A stretch of 64,000 nucleotides of DNA from Rallus limicola (taxonomy: Eukaryota > Chordata > Aves > Gruiformes > Rallidae). The stretch lies in the NCBI GenBank assembly GCA_022605955.1, contig JAKCOZ010000001.1, positions 96,814,211 through 96,878,210 of the forward strand, read 5' to 3'. Shown here piece by piece: positions 51,365 to 62,821 of this stretch; position 1 is the first letter of the stretch, and every line of letters begins with the position of its first letter. Both the position numbers and the translations under genes were made by a program. The notes beneath the pieces were generated by a model, which saw only the letters and a list, made by a program, of their open reading frames with translations, did not search any database and was not told the origin of the DNA.

Positions 51365-51920
51365 AATCACAGAAAAAGATCAAGTCAGGAGGGACCTCTA
51401 AAGGCACACATATCCAGTCTTCTCTGAAAGCTGGGATAACTTCAGATCAATTCAGATCAGGTTCCCCAGGGCTTTGTCCTATCAAGTCCAGAGTATCTCC
51501 AAGGACAGTGATTCCTGAACCTTTCCAGGTGGCCTGGGTCAGTGAAACATAGTTAATAATCTTCTTGTCTCCCATTGAGATTTTTTTCCTTCCTGCACCA
51601 CACAAGCATTGTTTTCGTGCATCTTTAAGGAAAGTCTCACTCCACCTTCCCACACATCTGTTTTCCAGCTCTCTATGATCTTGGTGCCCCTCAGCTGCAC
51701 TCGCCACAGTTTGACAACATATACTCTTGCCCAAAACTCAATGCAGCATGCCAGCTGCAGCCCCATTAATGACACATATAAGAGCATGCCACTACCCTAA
51801 GCCTGCCTGCTTATGCAGCACAGGATATGGGTCCTTTTTATTACCTCCAGGCCATGCTGTTGACTCGCACCTGCCAGTGCCCACCAAGATATCCATGACC
51901 TTATCTGGAGAGCTGCACAG
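51365..51920 (-). mobile_element. Old, diverged CR1 LINE fragment
   Basis: The left edge AATCACAGAAAAAGATCAAG, then GGAGGGACCTCTAAAGGCAC, is a decayed CR1 3' end in reverse complement. Collinear similarity continues: GAGTATCTCCAAGGACAGTG, CTCTATGATCTTGGTGCCCC, CCCAAAACTCAATGCAGCAT, ATGCAGCACAGGATATGGGT and CCACCAAGATATCCATGACC. All reading frames are interrupted. Divergence and indels mark it as the oldest CR1 in the window. The right edge is uncertain by several tens of bases. Confidence 0.82.
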
Positions 51921-54900
51921 TATGTGCATTTTGCACCTTAGAAAAGGGTTTATAGATTACCTGTGGCTTTGTATGTATCTATTTTTAATAGTCTAGTTTG
52001 AAAGACTGATGCAAGCAGACTGATTTTCAGGTAGCAGAAGTTTGCATACACGAAAGCATGCAAGTCATCTCACATCAAGCACCCAGAACACAGCTCAAGT
52101 TTCTTCCTCTAAGCACACAAAAACGTCATGCACAGATAGACTACAGCACAGGCTTTAGAAGGGCTGAATAACATGTTGGCTAGCTGAGTAACCTTCACAC
52201 GAGGCTGGTCTGGGCAGCATCCCTCCCCTCAGTCCTGGGGCAGCGATGCTACCCAGGTCTTACCCTCCATGCACCACAGAGTTGGTTATCTTCACATCAG
52301 GAATCAGGTTATACACGTGCACTTGGCATATTTGGCCATGCTGGAAACAAGCCATGGCACCACAGCACCAGTATACAGCATCAGGATTAGCAGAGGCATG
52401 AACTGGGAAACAGTTCTAAGATGTAAAACTTTGACGTAAGAATTTTCCACGTAAAAGTTTGACTTCTCTAGTGATTTGGGATTCTTTTTTAAACCAAAAT
52501 CACTAGTTATTTATAATTTTCATGTTATACAACTATGTGTATGTACACACAATGAAATATTTCTTTCTTACCTTGTCAGACAAGCAAACAGCTGAGCCAG
52601 AGAGAGCTACTCACACACAGCTGCTTTAGCCCACTGCAACATGCACAGGTTGGAAATAGACTAAGATTTGGTGTCTAAGTAGTTAGAATTGTCATAATAT
52701 TTCAGCATCCTAGCCACAGTCCAAACAAGTTGCTAAGTTCAGGTTTGTGAAGAAATCCCAGGCATCCTCAATTTGCCTTCTTTCCCACCCATAACAAGAC
52801 ACAGTAATATCAGGATTTTAGGACTGAGGAAAGGCATTGGTTATTCGTTTCTGGAGCATGATTTGGGGCACGGTTGTTTTTCCTCAGCAACAGACACACG
52901 CAAAAAGGTGGAAATGAGGCAATTTCAATGCTGGTTTTCAGCTATTAACACCAACCTTATGACTGAAGTCCAGCAAAGGCTCCCTTTTACTGTTTCTGAA
53001 AGCACATTAAGTTCCTTTATGTTCCAAGTTAGCCGTACTGCTGGCTGAGCATAGCCTCCTTTATCACTGGTTAAAGTTACCAAACACCAAAAGAAAACAA
53101 AAATATCCCCCACAATATTGTTTCAGTTCAAAAGTTAAAAGTATTTTCTCCACATAGACCCCATGTTAGGGTGAAAAAAGTTGCTGCAGGCAGGGGTTCA
53201 GAGCTCAGCCAGCCAGTGACACCCACAGCTTTCTAGCACATTCAGTTTGAGCTCTGAAGCCTCTTGGCTGGTGCACATCGCACAGCCTTTATGCCTGATC
53301 ATTAAGGAAAGCAACCTGTCAACACTGTATACTGACAGATCTGAGGGGGGGGGGGGGAAGTGGGGGGAAGGCTTTGAAAGGATCTTTTTCAGCAGGAAGC
53401 ATGCATCCAAGAACAGCAGCATTACTGCTGCGCTCTTCAGAGCGCGGATACTGTTTTATCCAGCATCTCAGGAGCTTCAAAAGAGAGCACCTGCTTGCAA
53501 TGAAATTCCACATATTATGAAACACTCGCTTCTTTTTTACATCTGAAAGTTATTAGATTCTAGGACTCCTTTTTCATCCTGTGTCTTAAAATTAAACATC
53601 AACACTGTTTGAGGATATCACAGAAGAGTCATTGTCTGCTCACTGTTCAAGGAGCTTAAGACTTCCAACTATGCTTTCTCTTAAGTCGCCAAGAAACAGG
53701 AGCAACTGTTTCAAAACACTCTCCTGATTACTCATGGCTCAACGTCAGAGATGTAAAATATTTTTCTAAAGTTACTTATGAGCATAAAATACAGGCCAAA
53801 GTTGTTTCAGAGACAGAGAAGTGAACCTGCAATATTCAGATAAGCCAGAAAAGCAGAATAGGTACTAAACCCTAAAAAGTACACATCTGAGAAATGTGCA
53901 AGAGCTCTCAGTAATAGAAGCAGCCGTTTCTTCCATACCTCGGTCTTCACTTGACACAATGGGTAGACTAAAGTAAGTAGTGGGTAGACTAAAGTAAGTA
54001 AGTAGTTTACTTGTTTACAACAAGTAAACAGGAAAAGATGCAGGTCCTCAGACCTCGGCTCAGATTAACGTGCAAAAAGAGGCAGATAGGAATAGCTGTT
54101 GAGAAACAAAGGGGGTTTAATTTGAGTTTACTATTCAGATTGGAAATGGAACAAACGTTGGTTCCTTTCTAACTTCCATAGCAACCCACTCACACTGAAG
54201 TTATGTGACTCAGAAGCTGTTTGCTTTACATGCAGCCATATGGCTTTTAAACCTTTTTGGTTCCACGCCCAGACACAGAATAACTATTTCTTGATTTTAT
54301 TGTCCTGATAGATTCCACGTACTCAAACTTGGTAATTTTACTCAGCTTACTCAAATTCTCCTTTAAGTTTCCAGGTTCCTGAATTCAAGCCTAAAGGGCT
54401 TTGATTTTTACTTGGAAAGAAAATGTTAATAGAAATCCACAACAGAATTAGGGACATATCTAGCAACTTAAAAGATATTTCACATTTTCCAAATGCCTTG
54501 CTTATGGAATTATACCAAGAAAACATGTTTTACTAGTAAACTGCCAGAGAATTAAAAATTCACATTTCTCTGGTGAACACTGCATCTGCATTAAGTATTT
54601 ACTTTCAAAAGTCCATGCTAAAGTTTCATCACTGCAGCATACAAAATCTACCAAGTGTGATACACAGCCAGCTTTATTACACCGGCCCTGCTTAAATGCA
54701 TTGTTTAATATTCACAAGCTGCAGAGCAACATAGCGAAATTACTTAACATTAATTAAAACAGCTGCAAGAAGTCAGGAGTCCACATCCTTTTTCCAGTAA
54801 AACTTATTGCACATTTTAGGAAGACATCTTGCAGTCAAAGAGAACATAGTATTTGGTGACACTGTTGTTTCCTTTTTCCAAGTCAAATGTTGATAGTTAC

Positions 54901-55299
54901 GAGGAAACAGAAACATGTAGAACTAGGTGACCGAAAGATCAGCTTACAAACGAAGACTGCAACCTTCAACACATCTCAGCAGCCAGAAACTCCAAGTCAG
55001 TTTAGAACCAGGGAAAGCGCATCTCTCAGCGCAGGCGCCCTCCTCTTGTCCACTTTGAAAACTAACTCCTTCCAGTTACTATGCCTCTTTCCAGTACCAC
55101 TCACAGGTACTTCCTAACACACAGAAAAACCCACAGCGCATCCATGGCTTGCTGTGGCACGGTCCAAAATGCGGGCCTTCAAGTATACCTGCTTTTCCAA
55201 GTCAGAAAGCCTGCAAGGTCCAAACGGAAGCTTTAAAAAAACCTGACATCTTCCTACAAAAAGGGGAATTGTTTTCTAAAGACAGATTACATCACAGAA
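51921..55299. other. Unique sequence with small repeats
   Basis: No gene is supported. It holds a 13-nt G-run (53345-53357), a 21-bp tandem duplication with an adjacent perfect palindrome (53961-54029) and a 29-nt minus-strand exon-like segment (53939-53967). That segment has acceptor CTACTTACTTTAG and donor GAG/GTATGG, and one of its frames reads LPIVSSEDR. It overlaps the duplicated sequence and was not called as an exon. Confidence 0.45.
53961..54029. repeat. 21-bp tandem duplication plus 11-bp perfect inverted repeat
   Basis: GGGTAGACTAAAGTAAGTAG plus T (53961-53981) is repeated almost exactly from 53982. It is followed by GTTTACTTGTT (54005-54015), a 3-nt loop TAC, and AACAAGTAAAC (54019-54029), an exact 11-bp inverted repeat. 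The arms contain GTTTAC/GTAAAC, the core of forkhead-type sites, on both strands. Confidence 0.9.
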
Positions 55300-55640
55300 A
55301 AGATCTCCTTCGTGCCCGGTGAGTAGCTGTAAAGCGGCCACGACCCTCGCCCTGCAGAAGCACTCCAAGGGCTCCGAAGCTGGCTGTTAGCACCTCCGGA
55401 GACAACAGGTGTGCAGAGGTTTCCTGCAGGACCGCAGCACGCAGTTCACACCCGCTTTCTATACCCAGGACGGCACCGAGCAGGAGGAGCCCAGCCCCCC
55501 CGCTGCTCCAACAGCCGGGGGAAGGGACCCGGCGCAGGCCCCGTTCCGCAGCCAGCGCCACGCCTGCAGGCCGCGGCTAAGGGGAGCGCCGAGCAGGCGG
55601 CCTGGAGGCTGGAGGAAGGGTAGTGCTTTCACCTCTTGAG
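55300..55640. promoter_or_regulatory. Small CpG island, candidate promoter
   Basis: Between 55321 and 55620 I count about 23 CpG in 300 bp at roughly 60-65 % G+C, against almost none in the flanks. By eye the observed/expected ratio is about 0.7. GGCCGCGG, GCGCCGAGC and CCCGGCGC are typical island motifs. Good donors flank it: CCCG/GTGAGT on the plus strand at 55318, and CAG/GTGAGC on the minus strand with the exon edge at 55675. Either strand could therefore be transcribed. A minus-strand open frame of 89 codons (55561-55292) starts MALAAERGLRR and has a hydrophobic stretch AGLLLLGAVLGI, but may be incidental to the composition. It is the only CpG-dense unique sequence in the window; the other CpG-dense place is the LTR at 21.4 kb. 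Confidence 0.5.
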
Positions 55641-56416
55641 AGCGTAAATTAAAGGCACAGAAATCTCAGCTCACCTGTAACCGGCAGTTCCTAAAGCTGC
55701 CCTGACACACCTGAACTAGGAACGCCTATCCACTGCCCTTGAAAGCCAATGTCTCCAAATTATCAAGTAGAGACCCCCCCCTCCCCCAACTCGACGCCAC
55801 ACACAAGCATCATTTTACACTAAATGCATACTTTAAAATACAACAGCCTTTTATCACCACTGCTGTTACCAGCCCTTAGATACAGTCTCCAGATCAGAAC
55901 AAGGCAATAGTGCTTCACTTTTCAAAACTAAAAGCCAATGAAGCTAGACTTCCCCCCCCACCACCACCACCAGCTGCATGCTTGCAGCTGTTTTCATGCA
56001 CCTCCACTGAGATGGGATTGTAACGCGGAAAAATATTTGTAGCACTGCAACAACAGCTTTTCCAAACACTGCATGTTCACTGCAGATCTCGCAGCTAAAT
56101 TATGCCAGGTGCCCATCTCAAGCAACTACTTCTCCACACCTAGAGAGCCAACAACAGATAACAATGGGAGATTCGTTTCAAGACACACTCCAATCACAGA
56201 GCATTAGAAAACAGATTCAGGCAACTGGAAAATCCCACAAGGCACTGAGACATCATTTTCCAAACGGCATTTGACTTCTCAACTGAAGTACTTAATTTTA
56301 ATTTCTTGACAGCAGTTCACGTAAATTCAGCGCCTCACCACATGCCCTGGGTTCTCCAACCAATGCTACACAACACTGAGCAAACAGAAAAGCATAGCAA
56401 CAAGATTTTCACTTAC

Positions 56417-56533
56417 CTTGCCCCTGTCCACCGATTTGGCGACTCCACAGCATCAGAATTATTGCTAATATCCAGTGTGTCTGTCCAGTTACTCCGACGC
56501 TTCCTTGTCTTTCAGCCATTGCATTATTGGGAG
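56417..56533 (-). other. Candidate exon with start codon and signal-peptide-like sequence
   Basis: On the minus strand ATAATGTTTCTTTGTATAG (acceptor) precedes 117 nt ending CAAG and then GTAAGT (consensus donor). An ATG at 56519 in good context (GCAATGG) opens 34 codons plus one nucleotide. It begins MAERQGSVGV, has a hydrophobic core WILAIILMLW and ends in small, polar residues (GGQGQ), as a signal peptide and its cleavage region would. It stops in phase 1, the usual phase after signal-peptide exons of secreted and membrane proteins. G+C and CpG are higher than in the flanks. A 5' exon would have to lie further right. It cannot follow the 59963-60001 candidate in that exon's frame, because a TAA would be met. 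I do not recognise the protein. It could be an alternative first coding exon of a surface protein, or chance. Confidence 0.35.
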
Positions 56534-59505
56534 CTATACAAAGAAACATTATTGCGTGTTTGAGTTACAACTCTCAAGAAATATACCTTTCAGTGGAGGA
56601 AAACAAACCAAAGTCCCTGCAAACTTCCTCAGTACACATCTATTGCTCTATTTTAGTATACACTCACTGGTAAAAAAATGCATTCAGAACCTCCCTGACT
56701 GCTTGCTCAAGACTTACTTCATGGTAGGAAGTTGCTTTGCAAACACTTGGACTCACTTTTCATAGAGGTCCTGAACTTTACAAAAAACAAGTTCCCATCC
56801 TGCCACGTTTAGGAATCCTGAATTAGAAGCACTCAAGTCACATAAAAGTGTTGCTGTATACTACAGTCTGAGGGCACAGTCCCTCAGGCAGCATATAACT
56901 TGAATTTTCTAAAAGAGTCAGGAGATTTTGCCACCACTGAGTTGCATTTAATTGAGGGTTTCCTGGACCAGCTACATCTTCCAGCATTTGCAGTATCTAC
57001 ATCACTGGCACATGTAACAATTATCTATTTATTATTCCTTCCCATTCCACTTTTTTAGCGCTCTGAGTCAGGTCTGCTTCTTCAGAAGATCTGGTTAATC
57101 CAATACTGCTTTGTCAGAACTGCACTAATTACACAGGCCTGGCTGGACCCTTGCTGAAAAAAACCATAAGATGTAATTTCTAGCCTCAAGCACAAGCAAA
57201 TATCACAGAAATTGGTACTTCAACAGTTGGGTAATTTATCTAGCATGGGGAAAAAAATCTTGCCATAATTCCTTATGTAGTTTTTAAAAACAAGATTGTA
57301 TTGTAAAAACTTCTTATATTTTTCCATTATAAACTGTTGCAAAGTTCTTGTGAACAGTGTTGTAGGCTTTTTAAAAGTAAAAGGAAAAAAAATGACCAGG
57401 AAAAACACTAACAGAAGGGGACTTTTATTTATTGGCTGATTAACCATACTTTTAATATTGTTATTTTAAGAAGCTACATTTTTTAAAAAATCCTCCAGAA
57501 GTATTTTTACAAACCTATGGGTGCAAAAACCATCTACAACAAAGGTTCATCTGAAATTATGCTCAATAAACCTCAGTCCTCAATTCTCAAGACTGGTTAT
57601 GGAAAAAACAATACAAAAAAAAAAAAAAACCCACAATACCCCACTTCTGCACAGAAAAGCTCCCCAGTGTTGAAAACACCTTGGTTTTCTCCTTTGGAGC
57701 TTGTTTCAGGCTCCACTAGAGCGGCCGTTCTTTCAGCAAACTGGGATCCTCCCCAGCCAGCGCTGGGTGGTTACGGAGGGAAAAGAGGAAGGGATGCTGT
57801 AAGGCTTTGTTTGCTTGTTTTGCTTTGCCTCTTTTGGGCTGCTTAACCCTGAGAGGAAAGGAGAAGCAAACGGTAGTCCCAAAGCAAAAGCAGAGAACAA
57901 TGAATATGAATAAACACCCTAATGTGTGTACATATTTTTTTATCACGGCAAAGTCAAAGAAATAGTTTTGCAGAAACAGTATCTTGGAAAAAAAGATACT
58001 CTGTTTCATGAATATTCTTTCCCCAAACTAACAGACACATTTTTGATTCTCAGTGTAAGCAAACAGATGGTACTCAATTAGTTATTTACCTACTTTACTA
58101 CTATTAATTAACATCTCCAAGATAATTTTTGTTTTCACTGCATCTACAGAAAGCTAGACTTCCATAAAAGTCTGGCATTTGTATCTACAGCCCTGCTAGT
58201 TGTAATATAAATATCACAACTAAGAAAGCATTAAGATGCCTTATCTGAACTCCACAAGGAAGCATCTAACTTTTAAGAAAGCATTTTTTACTTGAAGGTT
58301 CATTACTAGTGAACAGAGGAAGATGATGGCCATCCCACTATGAGGAAGCCTACAGATCAACATCTATAGCACTCAAAATGAGAACAGAAGCAGCAAAAAT
58401 TGCAAGATTTTAAAAGCATATTTAAATTTTTACTGTTGCAAGACTTATAGAAGGAAAGCCAATAGATCTACAAATCATATCCTCCAAGGGACAAAAACTT
58501 CATTAATCACTACACAACTCTCCAAGGAAAAGCTGTTTTTATTTTCCCCCAGAACCTGCTAGAAGAGGAAACATACTAGAGGGGAAAAAAACTACAGACT
58601 AACAGACAAAAAAACCCAAAACCCTCTTACCTCTAAACCTTCCTCCATACTCTTCCTTCTAACTCAAACATCCTCCCTTCACAGGTGGGGAACAAAACAA
58701 AGCACTCCCCACACCCTTACACAGTCTCTCCAGCCAGGGCTCAGCTATTAACAAGCACCTCAAGATACTCTACCTCACTCACACAACATTTCCTGCACCA
58801 GTACATACAGAGAAAAGATCCAACACCACCGCTATTTAACCTTCTTACCCCCACCCCCAAGCTTATACATGTAACACCCCCCTACCTGAAAAACAGCTAC
58901 AAGAGCTGCACTTGCCAGCTTCACAGCCAAGAGAAGATGGCAAGAATACCTTCTTCCCATTTGCCAACAATTAGCTGTAACTAATTTAGAGTGAACCAGG
59001 TGCAGCCAGTTGGCAGGAAATCAGCACACATGGATAAATCTGTCATATACAGTAACAAAGTTTGAAGTTTGTTATAGAGAAGACGTTTGCTGTAGTAGTG
59101 TTGGTATGACGTGCTAGATAAGCTTTCAGTTGCATTACCAGATACTTGCTGCTGTCTCAGTGGTATGATCCATTAAAATCCATAGGCTTTGCAGATTTTG
59201 ATTTTTGGGGTGGCAGTAACTATTTTGCTTTCCTTCTGTTACTGCTTTTGTCTTGCCTGAATGGGTGAGTATACAAAAAATGCAGACTTTAAAACCCTGC
59301 TTAGTTTAATTACTTTATAATTTTCTTTACAAAGTTACATTTAAAAAAAATAATACTTACTCTATGCAAGCATAGACTTAGTAAATGTTCAATAAATGAC
59401 AAGCGAAAATATGCCATCTTTCTGGCAAATCATGGGAATGCTACTGTTGTCTCATAAAAGTGATAGTTCCTGTTTCAGATGAAGTAGAATTTAGTCACTT
59501 AACTC

Positions 59506-59528
59506 TTTTTTTTTTTTTTTTTTTTTTT
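59506..59528. repeat. Poly(T) run, 23 nt
   Basis: Uninterrupted T from 59506 to 59528, followed by AAAGTACGG. No SINE body or retrocopy is recognisable next to it on the side where a minus-strand poly(A) tail would need one. Confidence 0.95.
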
Positions 59529-59962
59529 AAAGTACGGTTTTCCTCTCCATACAGCAATGACAAAATATCTGGTACAGATAGTGGAAAGGGATAAACGGGT
59601 TCTTAGGTCACTATTAATACAGTCAGCCTCCCTGCAAATACCTTTCACTCCTGCATTAAAAGGATATCCATTTATTTATTTATTAAAATTTTGAAATTGT
59701 CATTGCATCTTGTTGCTGTCACTTTGTGGCCAACACTACTGCCTGTAGCTTATACGGCTATAAACATTCTTTGAACAGTCACCTTCTGAAAAAAAATTAT
59801 GTCAAACAAACTGCTGCACCATGTAGGACAGCAACTCCTGGCTCAGACTGCAGTCTGAGAGTTGAGCACACATACATATAATCATATGCCTGCTGTTGAT
59901 ACACATATTTTGACCTACTGGAATTTTTTGTGCTTTGGTTTAGAAGGTAATCCCACTCTTAC

Positions 59963-60001
59963 CTCTCCTTCAAGAACTCTTGTACAATTGAAAATTTAGA
60001 A
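59963..60001 (-). other. Candidate exon (39 nt), unrecognised
   Basis: On the minus strand TGTTGTTTGTTTTGGCACAG (strong acceptor) precedes 39 nt ending GGAGAG, followed by GTAAGA (strong donor). A single frame is open: one leading nucleotide, SKFSIVQEFLKE, two trailing nucleotides. The outgoing phase matches the incoming phase of 48952-49036. Short length keeps confidence low. Confidence 0.2.
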
Positions 60002-62236
60002 CTGTGCCAAAACAAACAACAGTAAACAAAACAAGAATACAAAAGTCCTTTGAAGTATATAGATCATTGTAATCATTGGTAATCACTGGAGCCTAAGGAA
60101 ACACCAAGGACAGACTAAAACTTTTGCCAATACAGACCACAAAGCCTAAACTGGATGCGTTTTACCCGAATTATAATCTACGTGCCTGAAGCCAGATTCT
60201 GAGCTTCCTTACATGCACAAAAACCTATGGTATCAGCAGGCCTGTTTATATCCATGTAGCTGAAATCAGAACCTGGTCTGATGCATTTAAAATAATTGAA
60301 TTTATCACTGATGTCTTACTTGGCCTGTTACAAAGACTGTATTTTTTAACCTCATTTCTGTTAGTGCATTACCAAAGACATTATAAATGCAAGATCCCTC
60401 AGAGGGCCATCTGTGGAACCAGATACTATCCGATGAGGACCTCTCTGCAGCATCAGGTTTGTTTACGCAGTGTAATGAACAGTAATGATAAGATTTTTCC
60501 TATTTAAACTCAGGAGCAATACAAGAGCAGCGTAACAATATCCATACCACACCAGGGGTTTTCAGTGCTGCTACCTGTGGGCCAAAGCACGCCTGGTCCT
60601 CACTTGCAGCTGTCAGCCATTGCCTTTGTGCATTGAAGGCGAGAAGGCATGAACTCGCACCTCCAAGAGCCCAGGCAAAGGACAGCAGAACAGATAAGCT
60701 GATATTCCTGTCAATCTGGAGACAGCTGTGGCTCAAGTTAGGTGCCAAAAATGCTCGTGAGTCACAGCAGACAAATGAGGCTTTTGCGGAAAAGGGGGAA
60801 GGCGACTTTCCTTCATGCCAAGCAAAAGTGGGCTTGGAATACCTGAGACAGCAGGACATGCAAAAGTTTTCTCCACCTTCCTAACACTACAATAGATTCA
60901 TAAGGAGGAGGGAATACCTAGTTTTCAAGGGGCTGGAAGGCTGGAGAAAGTAGTTCCACCAACTCTAGGCTCCTTATTTAGGATGCAGGTCTTTCTAAAT
61001 CTAATCCATAGCCTGTGAAGAGAAAGAGGACACCCTAGGAGGGCATTGGAGAGTATCAAAATCATACTCCACCTGGGATTCACTGCAAAGTAGACCCTGT
61101 GTCCTCCACTGGTTACTGGAGGAGGTCAGAGAGCTTGCCTTCAGGTGAAGTACAAAATAGGTGAAGGTGTGTACTCATGCCTGTGTGATTATCTTCACTA
61201 GAGCACATTCCCTCATCCGTTGCTAGGATGTAGCTTCTGGTGATATCAGAACATGTGCCTCTATGTGTCAGGATGTTTTCTTCAGTTAAGCACATCTGCC
61301 TGAGACTTATGGGGTATAATTACAAACTTTCCAAAACATACTTAGGAAGAGTGATTCAGAGCATCAGTTAGCAATTATTGATTATTCAGTAATGTACTAA
61401 ATCATTAATTCACTAACTTGTAATCAGGTTTGCTTTCAGAACATTTCAAATTTAAGTAACTATTGATTCTTTCATACTCTCTGATTAAAATTTAAAGTGA
61501 AAAATGTAAGAGTTGTAATATTTTTTAAATTAATTTTTTTAACTTCAGGATAATGCTATAAGGAAAACAACACACACGTAGTGCTAACAGGGGAAAAAAG
61601 TGCCTACAGGCATACTGAAACTGTGAATTAGTGGCACCTGAACAAAGGCCAAACTGACTTACCATAGGTATTTAGCCTTTATGGAGATTGTTTCTTCAGT
61701 TCTTTTACATGTTGAAACTTAACAATTTCAATTTTATGAAGCGCTATGGACCTTCACAGCAATTTCCTTAAGACTGAAAAGGGTGCGTGCAGGTTTATTG
61801 GTTTGGTTTTTTCCAAAATATTAAAAAAAAAAATACTTTGCAATAGAAAGGTTAGTTATCAGATAACTTTGCTTTTAAGATTTTTTTTGTACTGTTCTTC
61901 AGATGATAGTACCTGATAAAGGAATCGGCTGTATCACTACAGAGAGCAAAGACAGTGGTGAAAACTACAAGAAGTAGTTGAAAGCAGTGCTGTTGCCACT
62001 CAAAAACATTGCTTTACTTCATAAATGATCTAATAAAATTTTTTTGTCTTCCGGTGTTGCTGACTTCAGGTTCACAGTTTTGATCCTTTCACAAAACAGC
62101 AGTAAAATTCAATCTTAGGAGCCAATATTCCTAGGCAAGGCATTTACCCTTAGACCAATGCTTTAAACAAAAAACAAAAACCAAAAAAAAACCAAACAAA
62201 ATGTCAAAGTTCTCACAAAGAAACAAAAAACCTCCT

Positions 62237-62821
62237 CGTCCTAGTTTCAGATAGGAGGGAGTTAAAGTTTTTTTTTAGCAGCAGGTGTAGTGTTTGGGAG
62301 TTGGGATGAAAGCAGTGCTGATAACACCCTGACAGTTTTAGTTGTTCCAAGCAATCAAGAACTTTTCAGTTGTCCATACTGCCCTGCTAACAAGAAGGGA
62401 GGGGACACAGCCAGGGCAGGTGACCCAAACTGGCAAAAGAGGGTATTCCATGCCAATTACATCATGCTCAGCGTAAAAGGGCTGAGGGGAGGGGAAGGGA
62501 GGAGCACATAGCTCCAGGACACATGGTTTTGGGGATGGTCTAGCTTCGGGGCAGCTCTGAGCTGTACGGCCTGAGTTGTGCGGTTTGGTGAGAAACTTCA
62601 TTGTGTTTCACCAGTTTTGTGTGTTTTGTTATAAAGTCCTGTTATTGTTATCCCTGCCTCTCTGCTATCCCAGTAAACTGTCCTTATCCCAACCTGTGAG
62701 GTTTGGTTTTTGGATTTCTTTTGCTTCCCTTTCCCCCTTCAGTTATGCCCCCTCAAGCCCCTGCCTCTTAAAGAGAGCAACTGTGTGGTGCTCAGCTCCC
62801 AGCTGGAGTGAAACCATGACA
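62237..62821 (+). mobile_element. Solo LTR of an endogenous retrovirus with 5-bp target-site duplication
   Basis: Starts CGTCCTAGTTTCAGATAGGA (family TGTCCTGGTTTCAG) and ends GGAGTGAAACCATGACA. Identical CTCCT flanks it at 62232-62236 and 62822-62826. The length is 585 bp. It shares the full order of blocks with the 21131-21720 LTR: TGTTTGGGAGTTGGGATGAA, GCTGATAACACCCTGACAGT, GGGCAGGTGACCCAAACTGG, TATTCCATGCCAATTACATC, CTGTCCTTATCCCAACCTGT. First base T to C and several lost CpGs make it look older than that copy. No internal retroviral sequence remains. ATAAAGTCC and CCCAGTAAACTG mark the R/U5 side. Confidence 0.93.

Larger units (their letters stand above)
55641..62236. other. Unique sequence between CpG island and LTR
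   Basis: Contains two minus-strand exon candidates (56417-56533, 59963-60001), a poly(T) run (59506-59528), a (CCA)n run at 55959-55972, a (TTTA)n run at 59670-59684 and an A-run at 57615-57629. A moderately G+C-rich patch with CGGCCG and CAGCGCTGG lies at 57715-57780. No RNA gene and no retroelement tail were seen. Confidence 0.5.

Noticed and set aside
52574..52635. Minus-strand segment ending at a strong AAG/GTAAGA donor
   Set aside because: With the best long acceptor every frame has a stop. The remaining acceptors leave 20-35 nt, whose length does not fit the phases of neighbouring candidates.
56417..60001. Joining the 59963-60001 candidate directly to the 56417-56533 candidate
   Set aside because: In the frame carried over from 59963-60001 the second exon meets a TAA within its first three codons.
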